Shown: in pieces, positions 25,872 through 34,317 of the stretch
Position numbering within the stretch: the stretch's first letter is position 1
Layout: each line of letters begins with the position of its first letter
Position numbers and translations under genes: made by a program
DNA from: Crenarchaeota archaeon 13_1_40CM_3_52_10
GTDB taxonomy: Archaea > Thermoproteota > Bathyarchaeia > 40CM-2-53-6
Reading direction: 5' to 3'
Assembly: GCA_001918765.1 (NCBI GenBank)
Contig: MNGO01000070.1
Coordinates: forward strand, 1-34,317
Length of the DNA stretch: 34,317 nt
The notes under the pieces: model-generated
Database searches by the model: none
What the model was told of the DNA's origin: nothing
Seen by the model: only the letters and a program-made list of their open reading frames with translations

Positions 25872-25962
25872 TTCCGCGTGAAAATATTCCTTTGGGAATA
25901 GGCTAACAAAAGTTAATAACAGAAGTTCCCCGCGGCTCATTCAAACTCTTGAGTTTGAGAAA

Positions 25963-27168
25963 ATGGTCCTAGTTGTCAACGAACTAAGACAGACCCCTGT
26001 GGGTGAACAAGGTCTCGAAATTGTCGAGAGAAAAGGACTCGGACACCCCGACCACATATGCGACGCCATAATGAACGAGGTTTCCGTCTCTCTAAGCAGA
26101 GAGTACATCAAACGGTACGGATCGGTTCTTCACCACAACATCGACAAAGGGCTCCTAGCAGCCGGAGAAGTCAGAAGAAACTTCGGTGGGGGCGAAGTCA
26201 AACGTCCCATGCTGATGGTCTTTGGAGACCGAGCCACCTATGACGTGGACGGGGACGCCGTCCCCATCGATGAGATAGCCGTCTCTACAGCAAAGAAATG
26301 GTTCAAGAAAAACCTCCGATTCGTCGACCCAGACAGACACGTTCGATACCAAGTCGAGCTGGCACGAGGATCGGAGGCCCTTAGAGACATATTCAGCCGA
26401 AAAGGAAAATTCTACGGGGCAAACGACACATCGGCCGCCGTAGGCTATGCCCCATTCACCCCTACCGAGACAATTGTCCTAGATACGGAACGCTACATCA
26501 ACTCGCCCAGCTTCAAGAAAGAATTCCCGGAAACCGGTGAAGATGTCAAGATAATGGGATCGCGGGAAGGAGGAGAACTGAACCTAACAATCGCTTTAGC
26601 TTTTGTCGATCGGTTGATTGAGAACGAGAACCAGTACTTCCAGCGCAAGTCCGAAGTCATCGAAGACGTAACGCGTTTCGTAAAGTCAAGAGTCAAGTTC
26701 GACGGAGTAAACATAGACATCAATACTCTAGACAAGAAAGGACGCGGTATGGGAGGAATATACCTCACAGTACTCGGAACCTCTGCCGACGACGGTGACG
26801 GTGGCCAAGTAGGACGCGGAAACCGAGTTAACGGCGTCATACCCTTGAACCGGCCAACATGCTCCGAAGCAGCAGCAGGCAAGAACCCTGTCAGCCACGT
26901 GGGCAAGATCTACAACCTTCTAACCTATGAAATAGCCCAACACGTCCATCAAAAGGTCCCCGGCGTGAAAGAAGTCTACGTCTGGCTACTAAGCCAGATC
27001 GGAAGATCGATAGACGACCCCAAAGTTGCTGGCATCGAGCTAATCCTCGACAAAGGAGTAGAACTGAAACAGGTCTCCAAAGCCACCTCAGAGATAGCGA
27101 AGTCAGATCTCAACAGCATTAATGACTTCACCAAGCGCTTGACCGAAGGTAAGATACCAGTCTGCTAG
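25963..27168 (+). CDS. mat: S-adenosylmethionine synthetase, archaeal type
   Basis: 'ERKGLGHPDHICDAIMNEVSVSLSREYIKRYGSVLHHNIDKGLLAAGEV' and 'GRGNRVNGVIPLNRPTCSEAAAGKNPVSHVGKIYN'. Confidence 0.97.
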   Translation: MVLVVNELRQTPVGEQGLEIVERKGLGHPDHICDAIMNEVSVSLSREYIKRYGSVLHHNIDKGLLAAGEVRRNFGGGEVKRPMLMVFGDRATYDVDGDAVPIDEIAVSTAKKWFKKNLRFVDPDRHVRYQVELARGSEALRDIFSRKGKFYGANDTSAAVGYAPFTPTETIVLDTERYINSPSFKKEFPETGEDVKIMGSREGGELNLTIALAFVDRLIENENQYFQRKSEVIEDVTRFVKSRVKFDGVNIDINTLDKKGRGMGGIYLTVLGTSADDGDGGQVGRGNRVNGVIPLNRPTCSEAAAGKNPVSHVGKIYNLLTYEIAQHVHQKVPGVKEVYVWLLSQIGRSIDDPKVAGIELILDKGVELKQVSKATSEIAKSDLNSINDFTKRLTEGKIPVC

Positions 27169-27181
27169 GCCAACAAAGCCC

Positions 27182-28297
27182 ATGAGTTCAACCTCACGGG
27201 CAGTTCTCGGTTGGATGTCCACGATAGGAGTGTTCGTCGCTGTTCTTTCTTACATCCTAGTTACGGCAACGGCCCCCACATTAATCACGGCAACACAACT
27301 CGGTAACGACCTCTCGAGTTTCAGCGGTCAACCCCCTCTGGGGGCTTTCTTCATCTATGCGAGGCTGCCTGTGATTGCGGTCTCCATCAACCTGCTGGCC
27401 GTAACCTACTTTTGTATCTTAGTTTTCGGAGCATGCTTCGTCGCAGCATTCCGATCAAGAGGCGGTTTCTTGCTATCACTAAAGAGGCTAACGAAAGTTG
27501 GACGAATCACGAGCTCATCCAATTGGCTGGTAGCAATGCCACTGGTCTCTTCAGCACTACTGATCGTTGTCGTGCTCGTCACGGAACTTCTAAGTGTGGC
27601 AGGGGTTCCATCTGGAACTCTCTGTAATCCCAAGATCAACCCATGCCCCACCCCGGCACAACTGTTCGCGGGCCTGGCGTATGCACCAATCGGTGAAGAA
27701 CTCGCATTCAGAATCATTACACCCTTGGGACTCGTAATCCCACTGAGGGTATTGTGGAGGAGACTCGTGACAAGACAAGGACCGTCGAAATCGAAGTTCC
27801 TTTCCTTAGTAGGTCTCTCTTTACTGTCCCCGGAACGTGCAAAGGCAAAGACAGGATATCCCACTTTCACTTTAAACGGATGGCGTGGAGTGCATTGGCT
27901 CGAATGGATCTTCATCGCGGTTTCGTCGATTTCGTTCGGCCTTGCTCACGTGGAGCCCGGAGGGGGGACAAATTGGGGGCAGGGAAAAGTTGTCACGGCG
28001 GGCATCTCCGGCATTGCTCTTGCGATTGTCTTCGTTGCTTACGGGGCATATGCGGCGGTACTCTTGCATTGGTTCTTTGACTTCTACTTTGAAGTCTTGG
28101 CGCTTGGTTTTCCTGTCTCGGGCTCGGGCAGCCTGTTCGCATTACTAGTCAACGTGATTAGTCTAGGTGGCTTGCTCGTAATCGGAACTCTGTCAATCAC
28201 TGTGGGGATAATCTGGTTCGCCAAGAGGATTCGTGATCGAGTGGGTCCAACGGCTTATAAGATACCCGAACCAGGAACTCTTCCTGTCCAGGCGTAG
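27182..28297 (+). CDS. CPBP-family intramembrane metalloprotease
   Basis: Multi-TM with 'IGEELAFRI' (EExxxR), 'ISFGLAHV' (FxxxH) and a later His-containing 'LLHWFFDFY'. Confidence 0.85.
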   Translation: MSSTSRAVLGWMSTIGVFVAVLSYILVTATAPTLITATQLGNDLSSFSGQPPLGAFFIYARLPVIAVSINLLAVTYFCILVFGACFVAAFRSRGGFLLSLKRLTKVGRITSSSNWLVAMPLVSSALLIVVVLVTELLSVAGVPSGTLCNPKINPCPTPAQLFAGLAYAPIGEELAFRIITPLGLVIPLRVLWRRLVTRQGPSKSKFLSLVGLSLLSPERAKAKTGYPTFTLNGWRGVHWLEWIFIAVSSISFGLAHVEPGGGTNWGQGKVVTAGISGIALAIVFVAYGAYAAVLLHWFFDFYFEVLALGFPVSGSGSLFALLVNVISLGGLLVIGTLSITVGIIWFAKRIRDRVGPTAYKIPEPGTLPVQA

Positions 28298-28333
28298 GAG
28301 CTTGCATCACCGCCAAGTTCGAAAGAACCGAAT

Positions 28334-30838
28334 TTGAGCCGTCTAGAGAGCAAGGCATCCGAAGATTCTTCGAAGACCGAATTAGGATCTAGTCTCAACT
28401 ACACTCTAAGCAAGAGCTACGACTCTGTCACCGAAGAAGCCAATTGGCGTGAGTATTGGCGACAGCACGACATTTACCACTTCGACCCTCATGACAAATC
28501 GCGCAAGGCCTTCAGTATCGACACACCACCACCATATCCCAGTGGTGATTTTCATGTTGGGAACGCGCTGAACTGGTGCTACATCGATTTCGTGGCTCGC
28601 TACAAGAGAATGAGAGGTTTCAACGTACACTTTCCCCAGGGTTGGGACTGCCACGGGCTTCCGACTGAGGTCCGAGTTGAGCAGACGTTCAAGATCCGAA
28701 AGAACGATGTGCCACCGGACCAGTTCGTCGAGATGTGCCGCAAGCTTACGGGCGAATACATCGCCAAAATGAAACAATCGATGAACCTGCTAGGAATATC
28801 CTCCGACTGGGCATTAGAATACAAGACAATGGATCCTTCATACTACAAGCTCACTCAACTCTCCTTCATCGAACTCTTCAAATCAGGGCACCTCTACCGC
28901 GGCGAGCACCCGGTAAACTGGTGTCCCCGTGACGAAACAGCGATAGCAGAAGCAGAAGTGGTGTACCAAGAACGTAAGGGGACGCTATACTACATGCGGT
29001 TCGGAGACCCCACTGGGGGAATCGAGATCGCATCGACTCGCCCCGAACTTCTCGCCGCCTGCGTTGGAATCGCAGTGCATCCAAAGGATGAGAAGTACAA
29101 GACGATAGTCGGAAAGACGGTTACTGTGCCCATCTTCGGGCAGAAAGCCCTCGTAATATCCGACGACGAGGTAGATCCCCGCTACGGTACAGGAGCGGTG
29201 ATGATCTGCACATTTGGCGACAAAACAGATGTTAGATGGCAGATGAAGTATCATCTCCCAGTCATCAAGGCGTTAACAGAAAATGGCAGACTGTCCGTCG
29301 ACGACCCACGGTTCAAGGGACTCAAAGCTGAGGAGGCAAGAAAGAAGATAGTTGCGGAACTTCAGGCCAAGGGACGAGTCAGCAAGACGGAAACGACACA
29401 ACAAAATATCGGAACATGTTGGCGATGCCAAACGCCCGTCGAGATTATCTCAAGACCCCAATGGTTCATGAAAACCCGAGACATGACGCAGAAGGTCGTC
29501 GATTGGGCAGGCAAGCTAGTTTGGGTTCCACCCTTCTCCAAACAACGACTCATCGATTGGGCTGAGTCTCTTGACTGGGACTGGGTAATCTCCCGACAGA
29601 GAATCTTTGCCACTCCCATACCCGTATGGTATTGCACTAAATGTGGGACAGTGATAGTTCCGGAAGAAAGCAAACTCCCAGTGGACCCTAGAAAAGACAC
29701 GTCCCCGGAGGAAAAATGTCCAGAGTGCGGTAGCAGTGAACTTCGAGGAGAAATGGACGTCCTTGACACGTGGATGGACTCATCGATAACAGCCGCAATT
29801 CACGCGGGCTGGCCCAACAAGTCAGATCTCTTCAAGCAACTCTTTCCGGCAGACCTCCAACCAAATGGCCTCGACATCGTCCGAACATGGGACTACTATC
29901 TGATGGTCAGAAGCCTCGCACTGTTTGGAACTGCGCCTTACAAGACTCTCCTAATCAATGGCATGGTGAAGGGAACCGACGGCCGTATGATGCACAAGTC
30001 CTACGGAAATTATGTGGTAGCAGACGAAGCGATCAAGAAAGCAGGCGCCGACGCGTTTCGCCAGTGGGCGGCGGCGGGAGGATCAACCGGCTACGATATT
30101 CCATTTCGTTGGAACGAACTCGAATACGGAAAGAAGTTCCTGACGAAGCTCTGGAACGTAACCAGGTTCATTCTCGCTAACACAGCCGAATCCATACCTC
30201 AGAAAAACCTTAGTACACTCTCGCTAATTGATCGTTGGCTTCTGGGCTCGCTTCACAACTTGACAAAGGAAGTATCCGAAGCCTTCGAAACCTTCCAATT
30301 CAACACAGCATTGGAAGCAATAAGGAACTTCACCTGGCACGCGCTCGCTGATGATTACTTAGAAGCAGTCAAACACAGACTCCAACCTGGGAGGGATCAG
30401 GCGGACCTCAAGGCAACCCAATATTGCCTGCGGGAAGCTCTACTGACCATTTGTAAGCTCCTTGCACCCATATGCCCCCATATGTCAGAGGCAGTCTACC
30501 ATCAATTCCCATCAACAGCCACCAAGAGCGTCCACCAAGAAAGCTGGCCTGAGCCCGACCAAACACTCGACGAAGCATCGATCCGCAACGGCAAGCTCCT
30601 CCTAGACCTAATTGCTCATGCTCGACGCGAAAAATCCGCCAAGGGTCTATCGCTGGGCTCGAATATCAAGAGAATCGTAATTAGTACTGAGGCCGAGCAC
30701 CTCCACCTTCTAAAGGAGAACGAGGAGACTATCCTTAGAACGCTCAAAGCAGATTCCATGGACCTTGAACGTTTTCCCCCAAACTCCAATCAAGCAAAAG
30801 AACCGGGCACAGGATTCAAGGTCGAAATCGTCGCCTAG
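28334..30838 (+). CDS. valS: Valyl-tRNA synthetase
   Basis: TTG start; 'TPPPYPSGDFHVGNALNWCYIDFVARYKRMRGFNVHFPQGWDCHGLPTE', 'GRMMHKSYGNYV' and the class I anticodon-binding domain. Confidence 0.96.
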   Translation: MSRLESKASEDSSKTELGSSLNYTLSKSYDSVTEEANWREYWRQHDIYHFDPHDKSRKAFSIDTPPPYPSGDFHVGNALNWCYIDFVARYKRMRGFNVHFPQGWDCHGLPTEVRVEQTFKIRKNDVPPDQFVEMCRKLTGEYIAKMKQSMNLLGISSDWALEYKTMDPSYYKLTQLSFIELFKSGHLYRGEHPVNWCPRDETAIAEAEVVYQERKGTLYYMRFGDPTGGIEIASTRPELLAACVGIAVHPKDEKYKTIVGKTVTVPIFGQKALVISDDEVDPRYGTGAVMICTFGDKTDVRWQMKYHLPVIKALTENGRLSVDDPRFKGLKAEEARKKIVAELQAKGRVSKTETTQQNIGTCWRCQTPVEIISRPQWFMKTRDMTQKVVDWAGKLVWVPPFSKQRLIDWAESLDWDWVISRQRIFATPIPVWYCTKCGTVIVPEESKLPVDPRKDTSPEEKCPECGSSELRGEMDVLDTWMDSSITAAIHAGWPNKSDLFKQLFPADLQPNGLDIVRTWDYYLMVRSLALFGTAPYKTLLINGMVKGTDGRMMHKSYGNYVVADEAIKKAGADAFRQWAAAGGSTGYDIPFRWNELEYGKKFLTKLWNVTRFILANTAESIPQKNLSTLSLIDRWLLGSLHNLTKEVSEAFETFQFNTALEAIRNFTWHALADDYLEAVKHRLQPGRDQADLKATQYCLREALLTICKLLAPICPHMSEAVYHQFPSTATKSVHQESWPEPDQTLDEASIRNGKLLLDLIAHARREKSAKGLSLGSNIKRIVISTEAEHLHLLKENEETILRTLKADSMDLERFPPNSNQAKEPGTGFKVEIVA

Positions 30839-31186
30839 GAACGTCTTTCCGTTTGAAACGCCAGAGGCTTAGAAAGCCAGCGAGCTAAGACCCGAATATT
30901 TGGTTTCTTCCCCCGCGTTCTATCAGACGATCGGAAGCTCTCTTCTGCTGACTATAATGAAGCCGAACCTACACCCAACAATCCAGCTAGGTTACGAATT
31001 CCTCGCAGATCCTGCGAGAACGTAGAAATGAGAGAACCAAGGCAGAATCAACGCCGTAGCCTGCGATGTTGAACGAAAGGATTCAGCGATTGAGAACTGT
31101 GCTGTTCCCAATTTGTTGTCCCCCTTAGACTCGAGTGCGGCGGATCGCTGAATTGGTGCCAAGAGCTTCTTGGAAGCGACGCGGGC

Positions 31187-31429
31187 TCAACGCCCTAGTG
31201 AGTCTCTAGTCTGCCTGTCTGCGAAGAGCTGGATACGTCCGCAGTTCTGGCAGACGAACGCGTCCAAGTGGAGGACCCCTTCGCCCAACTCTGCCCAGTT
31301 CCCAAACAGAAGGTGCGCGGCTCCACTCGTTCCTCCAGTCCTGAACGGAATGTCTCCCAAGTCCGTCATGGTGGTGTTGCAAGATGAACACTTTACGAGA
31401 ATGCCGGTTTGAGCTGCCGATTCCGACAT
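31187..31429 (-). CDS. Small zinc-ribbon protein
   Basis: 'VKCSSCNTTM...FVCQNCGRIQLF' has two CxxC knuckles. Confidence 0.75.
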   Translation of the reverse strand: MSESAAQTGILVKCSSCNTTMTDLGDIPFRTGGTSGAAHLLFGNWAELGEGVLHLDAFVCQNCGRIQLFADRQTRDSLGR

Positions 31430-31510
31430 TTTCTAACGCTAAGTAACTCCGTCGAATTGAAGCTTAAGCTTTGCTCGGGGGCGTGATTGGAGCCAACTGA
31501 GGGTCAAGTC

Positions 31511-31520
31511 TTATATCATA
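31511..31520 (+). promoter_or_regulatory. Candidate TATA box (TTATATCATA)
   Basis: Best TATA-like element upstream of the 31672 gene, about 150 nt before its ATG. Confidence 0.4.
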
Positions 31521-31671
31521 ACCACCACGAAAAACTGTTTCAGAAGGCGTCTTTGGGCCGACCGGTCAGAATGAGAATGGTTTCCCGCAAGTTATTGCTT
31601 GCAGCAATCTTTTCATATTGACCTTGGAAGAGTTCAGACCCCTTTGACAAACACAAGGATTGTAAGAAAAA

Positions 31672-32055
31672 ATGGGTGAAGAGAGACCGAGAAGAAGTTA
31701 CGGTAGAAAAGGAGGCTACTCTAGGAGCGGCGGAGGAAGCAGTGGAGGAGGTTATGGCAGAGGCGGAGGAGGGGGAAGCTACGGCCGCGGTGGAGGCGGC
31801 GGTGGAGGCAGAGGGTATGATCGCGGATACGACCGCGACCGCGGACAGGATCGGAACCGCGGACCAGCACCGGTGGAAGAAGGTCAAGAAGTCGACGTCA
31901 CCATAGACTCTGTCGGCAAGCGAGGGGACGGAATAGCCCGAATCAACAACTTCGTCGTCTTCGTGCCCGGCACGAACCAAGGCGACCAAGTGAAAGTTAG
32001 AATAACATCAGTGAGAGGCAACTTCGCGACCGGAGAGGTCGTAACAGGAGAATAA
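31672..32055 (+). CDS. RGG-box-rich protein with C-terminal TRAM domain
   Basis: N-terminal 'RRSYGRKGGYSRSGGGSSGGGYGRGGGGGSYGRGGGGGGGRGYDRGYDRDRG', then 'EGQEVDVTIDSVGKRGDGIARINNFVVFVPGTNQGDQVKVRITSVRGNFATGEVV' (TRAM). Confidence 0.9.
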   Translation: MGEERPRRSYGRKGGYSRSGGGSSGGGYGRGGGGGSYGRGGGGGGGRGYDRGYDRDRGQDRNRGPAPVEEGQEVDVTIDSVGKRGDGIARINNFVVFVPGTNQGDQVKVRITSVRGNFATGEVVTGE

Positions 32056-32058
32056 CCA

Positions 32059-32352
32059 TTGAAAATCGCAGAACTCAAACCTGGAATGAGAAGAGTTGAC
32101 GTCGCCGGAAAGATCGTCGACATGGAAACCCCTCGAGATGTGCAGACGAAGTTCGGACCCGGACAAGTAGCCAGCGCAACACTCCAAGACGAATCGGGAA
32201 CCGTCAAGGTTACTTTGTGGAACGAAAACATAACAAAAGTCGCAGTCAACGATACCGTCCAAATCGAAAACGGATACGTTGACTCGTTTAGAGGAGAACT
32301 TCAACTAAACGTCGGAAGATACGGAAAACTCGCAAAAGTCGAATCTGCCTAG
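32059..32352 (+). CDS. OB-fold nucleic-acid-binding protein (RPA/SSB-like)
   Basis: TTG start; 'VDVAGKIVDMETPRDVQTKFGPGQVASATLQDESGTVKVTLWNENITKVAVNDTVQIENGYV'. Confidence 0.88.
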   Translation: MKIAELKPGMRRVDVAGKIVDMETPRDVQTKFGPGQVASATLQDESGTVKVTLWNENITKVAVNDTVQIENGYVDSFRGELQLNVGRYGKLAKVESA

Positions 32353-32353
32353 A

Positions 32354-32366
32354 CCCGAATTTCGGG
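32354..32366. terminator. Small hairpin CCCGA-ATT-TCGGG between convergent genes
   Basis: 5-bp perfect inverted repeat immediately after the OB-fold stop codon. Confidence 0.3.
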
Positions 32367-32408
32367 ACGGTCAAATTCCCGGATCAACAAATCACAAGAA
32401 CCCTCTGA

Positions 32409-33230
32409 TCATTCGATACTGACTTTTGGAGTCGACGAGTCTGTCGCGCCCAGCGTGTATCTTGTGAGTACAGTTTTTCTTTGCTGGTTCTCGACCTGAG
32501 CAACGACTTCGACGAATCCCTCGATCTTCGTTCCTAGTATCTTCTTCTTCAGTAATTGATCGACTTGGAAAATCCCTGACTCATTGTACATGCTTATCTC
32601 CACGATGACTGGTTTCTGTTTGCTCTTTCGGATTTTCACGTCTCTGATCGACATTGCCGAAAGAGCATGGATATCTTTCTTCCCGGCCGTAAACGGAATT
32701 CTGGCCCGGCCCTCTTTCATATCCAAAGCGTCCGCTACTCTCACAACTCCAGCCTCGATTGTGAATTGTGGAATCTCGGATTCGTGAGCGTAAATCGTGT
32801 GAAGAGCCTCTGCAGTTACGATAGCCCTCTCCTTTTCCCCATAAATGCCCGCCAAGAGAACTGGTATGATCTGAGCGGCGAGAGAGACGCTAAAGATCTG
32901 ATGGTTCTCCCTATGGGCGACCATTCCCAGGTCGTGCAACACTGACCCAAGGAAAACGACAACCTCAGCGTCATCATTGGTGAGTTTATGGTCCGTGACG
33001 ATACTCGGTTCCACGCCAGCCTCGATCAGGTTTCGGAGAATCTTCAAACCAATGTTCGACACGATGGCGAAATGGACTCTCCCATGATCTGAAAGTCCAA
33101 GCCTCCGAACCGCATTGGTGTTTATGCAATCCCAGAGACTCTGAAGATACTCGTCACCATTGACGCGGTCAAGAACTGTCTTGAGTTTCTGGTTCGAATT
33201 GTAAGGCAGATTAATCGTAATAATGCTCAC
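32409..33230 (-). CDS. HD-domain phosphohydrolase
   Basis: 'LSDHGRVHFAIVSNIGLKIL', 'VVFLGSVLHDLGMVAHRENHQIFS' and 'VVRVADALDMKEGRARIPF'. Confidence 0.88.
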   Translation of the reverse strand: MSIITINLPYNSNQKLKTVLDRVNGDEYLQSLWDCINTNAVRRLGLSDHGRVHFAIVSNIGLKILRNLIEAGVEPSIVTDHKLTNDDAEVVVFLGSVLHDLGMVAHRENHQIFSVSLAAQIIPVLLAGIYGEKERAIVTAEALHTIYAHESEIPQFTIEAGVVRVADALDMKEGRARIPFTAGKKDIHALSAMSIRDVKIRKSKQKPVIVEISMYNESGIFQVDQLLKKKILGTKIEGFVEVVAQVENQQRKTVLTRYTLGATDSSTPKVSIE

Positions 33231-33336
33231 CGACAGGAGGTTTCTTCCCGTAGCGCTTCAAAAAGGTTCTCGAACCGGCGACACAAAACCAAATTACTCT
33301 CCAATTGGCGACCGCCTTGTACTGTGAGTTGTCGAC

Positions 33337-34107
33337 ATGAAGCTCGAAAACGTCGAATACGAGATCGCGAATCGTATCGCTCGGATTGAAATGAACCGTC
33401 CGCAAGTCCTCAACGCCCTTTCGAAGGGGATGTTTCGCGACCTGAGGAAGGCGTTGAGTATAGCCTCTAAAAACGGCGATGCGCGAGTTGTAGAGATAAC
33501 CGGGGCCGGAAAGGCGTTCTCCGCAGGTCTCGACATAAGAGAAGTCGGCGGCTTCAAATCTAGAGCTGAAGCAAAGGAATTCGTTTACGGACTAGTCAAG
33601 CCGTTCTGGGACCAACTCTTCAAGTGCAAAAAACCGGTCATATCACTCGTCGACGGACCAGCCTACGGTGCGGGGGCAGAAATTGCGCTCGCCTCCGACA
33701 TTGTCATCGCCTCGACAGAGTCGACTTTTGCCTTCTCAGGCGGACGAGTCGGGGCGCTCTGCTGCATCTCCGGAGTGATCGGACCTTCCCTCATGAATGG
33801 GAGAAAACTTGTTGAGATGAACTTAACCGGGTCCCCTCTTAGTGCAGATCAAGCAACGAACTATGGGCTTGTCAGCCATTCCGTTCCGAGAGAGGAACTC
33901 ACTCCAACATTGGAGAAGATCATTCGAGAGATAATGCACGTATCCCCTGTTTCCAACTCCAGCTTCAAACGAATCAGAAAGACAGATCTCTCAAAGACAA
34001 AACTAGAAACGGCATACAAGGAACTCTTTAGAACGATCACCAGCAAGGACTTTCGAGAGGGGTCGAGCGCTTTCGTAGCCAAGCGAATTCCCGAATATTA
34101 CCGATAA
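33337..34107 (+). CDS. Enoyl-CoA hydratase/isomerase (crotonase) family protein
   Basis: 'IARIEMNRPQVLNALSKGMFRDL', 'VVEITGAGKAFSAGLDIREVGG' and 'ISLVDGPAYGAGAEIALASDIVIAS'. Confidence 0.93.
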   Translation: MKLENVEYEIANRIARIEMNRPQVLNALSKGMFRDLRKALSIASKNGDARVVEITGAGKAFSAGLDIREVGGFKSRAEAKEFVYGLVKPFWDQLFKCKKPVISLVDGPAYGAGAEIALASDIVIASTESTFAFSGGRVGALCCISGVIGPSLMNGRKLVEMNLTGSPLSADQATNYGLVSHSVPREELTPTLEKIIREIMHVSPVSNSSFKRIRKTDLSKTKLETAYKELFRTITSKDFREGSSAFVAKRIPEYYR

Positions 34108-34231
34108 CGTGGTGCCTCGCACATTCCGAACTTCAGAAAAATAAAGAGATTTCGCGATCACTGTAAGATCAGACCCTCAGTGAAAGAGTCCTTATATCGG
34201 GTCCAGCGACCTGTTCAGGTAGGCTGGATAA

Positions 34232-34317
34232 ATGCAGGCTCTTGTCAGGGCCAGCAAGCCAGTACAATGGCAAAATAGAGGTGTAAGAATAACAAATGCG
34301 AGGAGGAAATTGGAAGG
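34232..34317 (+). CDS. Possible 5'-partial CDS running off the window end (MQALVRASKPVQWQNRGVRITNARRKLE...)
   Basis: ATG-started frame open to the window end, with TATA-like 'CTTATATC' near 34191-34198 upstream. Confidence 0.4.
   Translation, partial: MQALVRASKPVQWQNRGVRITNARRKLE

Noticed and set aside
27406-27915. 169-aa minus-strand ORF
   Set aside because: Antisense to the CPBP protease gene; no recognisable domain.
29362-29769. 135-aa minus-strand ORF
   Set aside because: Antisense to valS.
31540-31989. 149-aa minus-strand ORF (Ser/Ala-rich) opposite the RGG-TRAM gene
   Set aside because: It is the antisense of the RGG repeat region; low-complexity S/A content mirrors the Gly/Arg codons, and the TRAM protein is clearly the real product.
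1-34317. CRISPR array, transposase or integrase, prophage
   Set aside because: No regularly spaced direct repeats and no transposase, integrase or phage structural ORF recognised. The tRNA gene has no adjacent integrase, so it does not look like an insertion site.

Overview
The window looks like a gene-dense archaeal chromosomal segment. Clear archaeal markers include aRF1, thermosome, archaeal histone, S17e, an L38e-like protein, archaeal SAM synthetase, TgtA, archaeal-type UMP kinase, a PAC2 protein, a beta-CASP nuclease, an Lsm protein and ValRS. A TACK-type lineage is plausible, but that is inference. There is no rRNA, CRISPR array or obvious transposon. The strongest observations are: (1) a minus-strand tRNA-Glu(CTC) at 20247-20357 that folds properly only if two short segments, one in the D-loop and one in the T-loop, are removed as introns; (2) a chymotrypsin-like serine protease followed by a 79-aa ORF resembling its N-terminal domain; (3) an RGG-rich TRAM protein with a long candidate 5' leader, followed by an OB-fold gene; (4) an 18-aa CxxCxxH Lys-rich micro-ORF with its own TATA-like box upstream of aRF1; (5) two intergenic loci sharing a degenerate ~45-nt motif; (6) a structured 348-nt convergent intergenic region; (7) a pilin-like gene whose class III signal peptide seems disrupted by a frameshift or a non-canonical start. 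No tools were run. All family calls come from reading the supplied translations.
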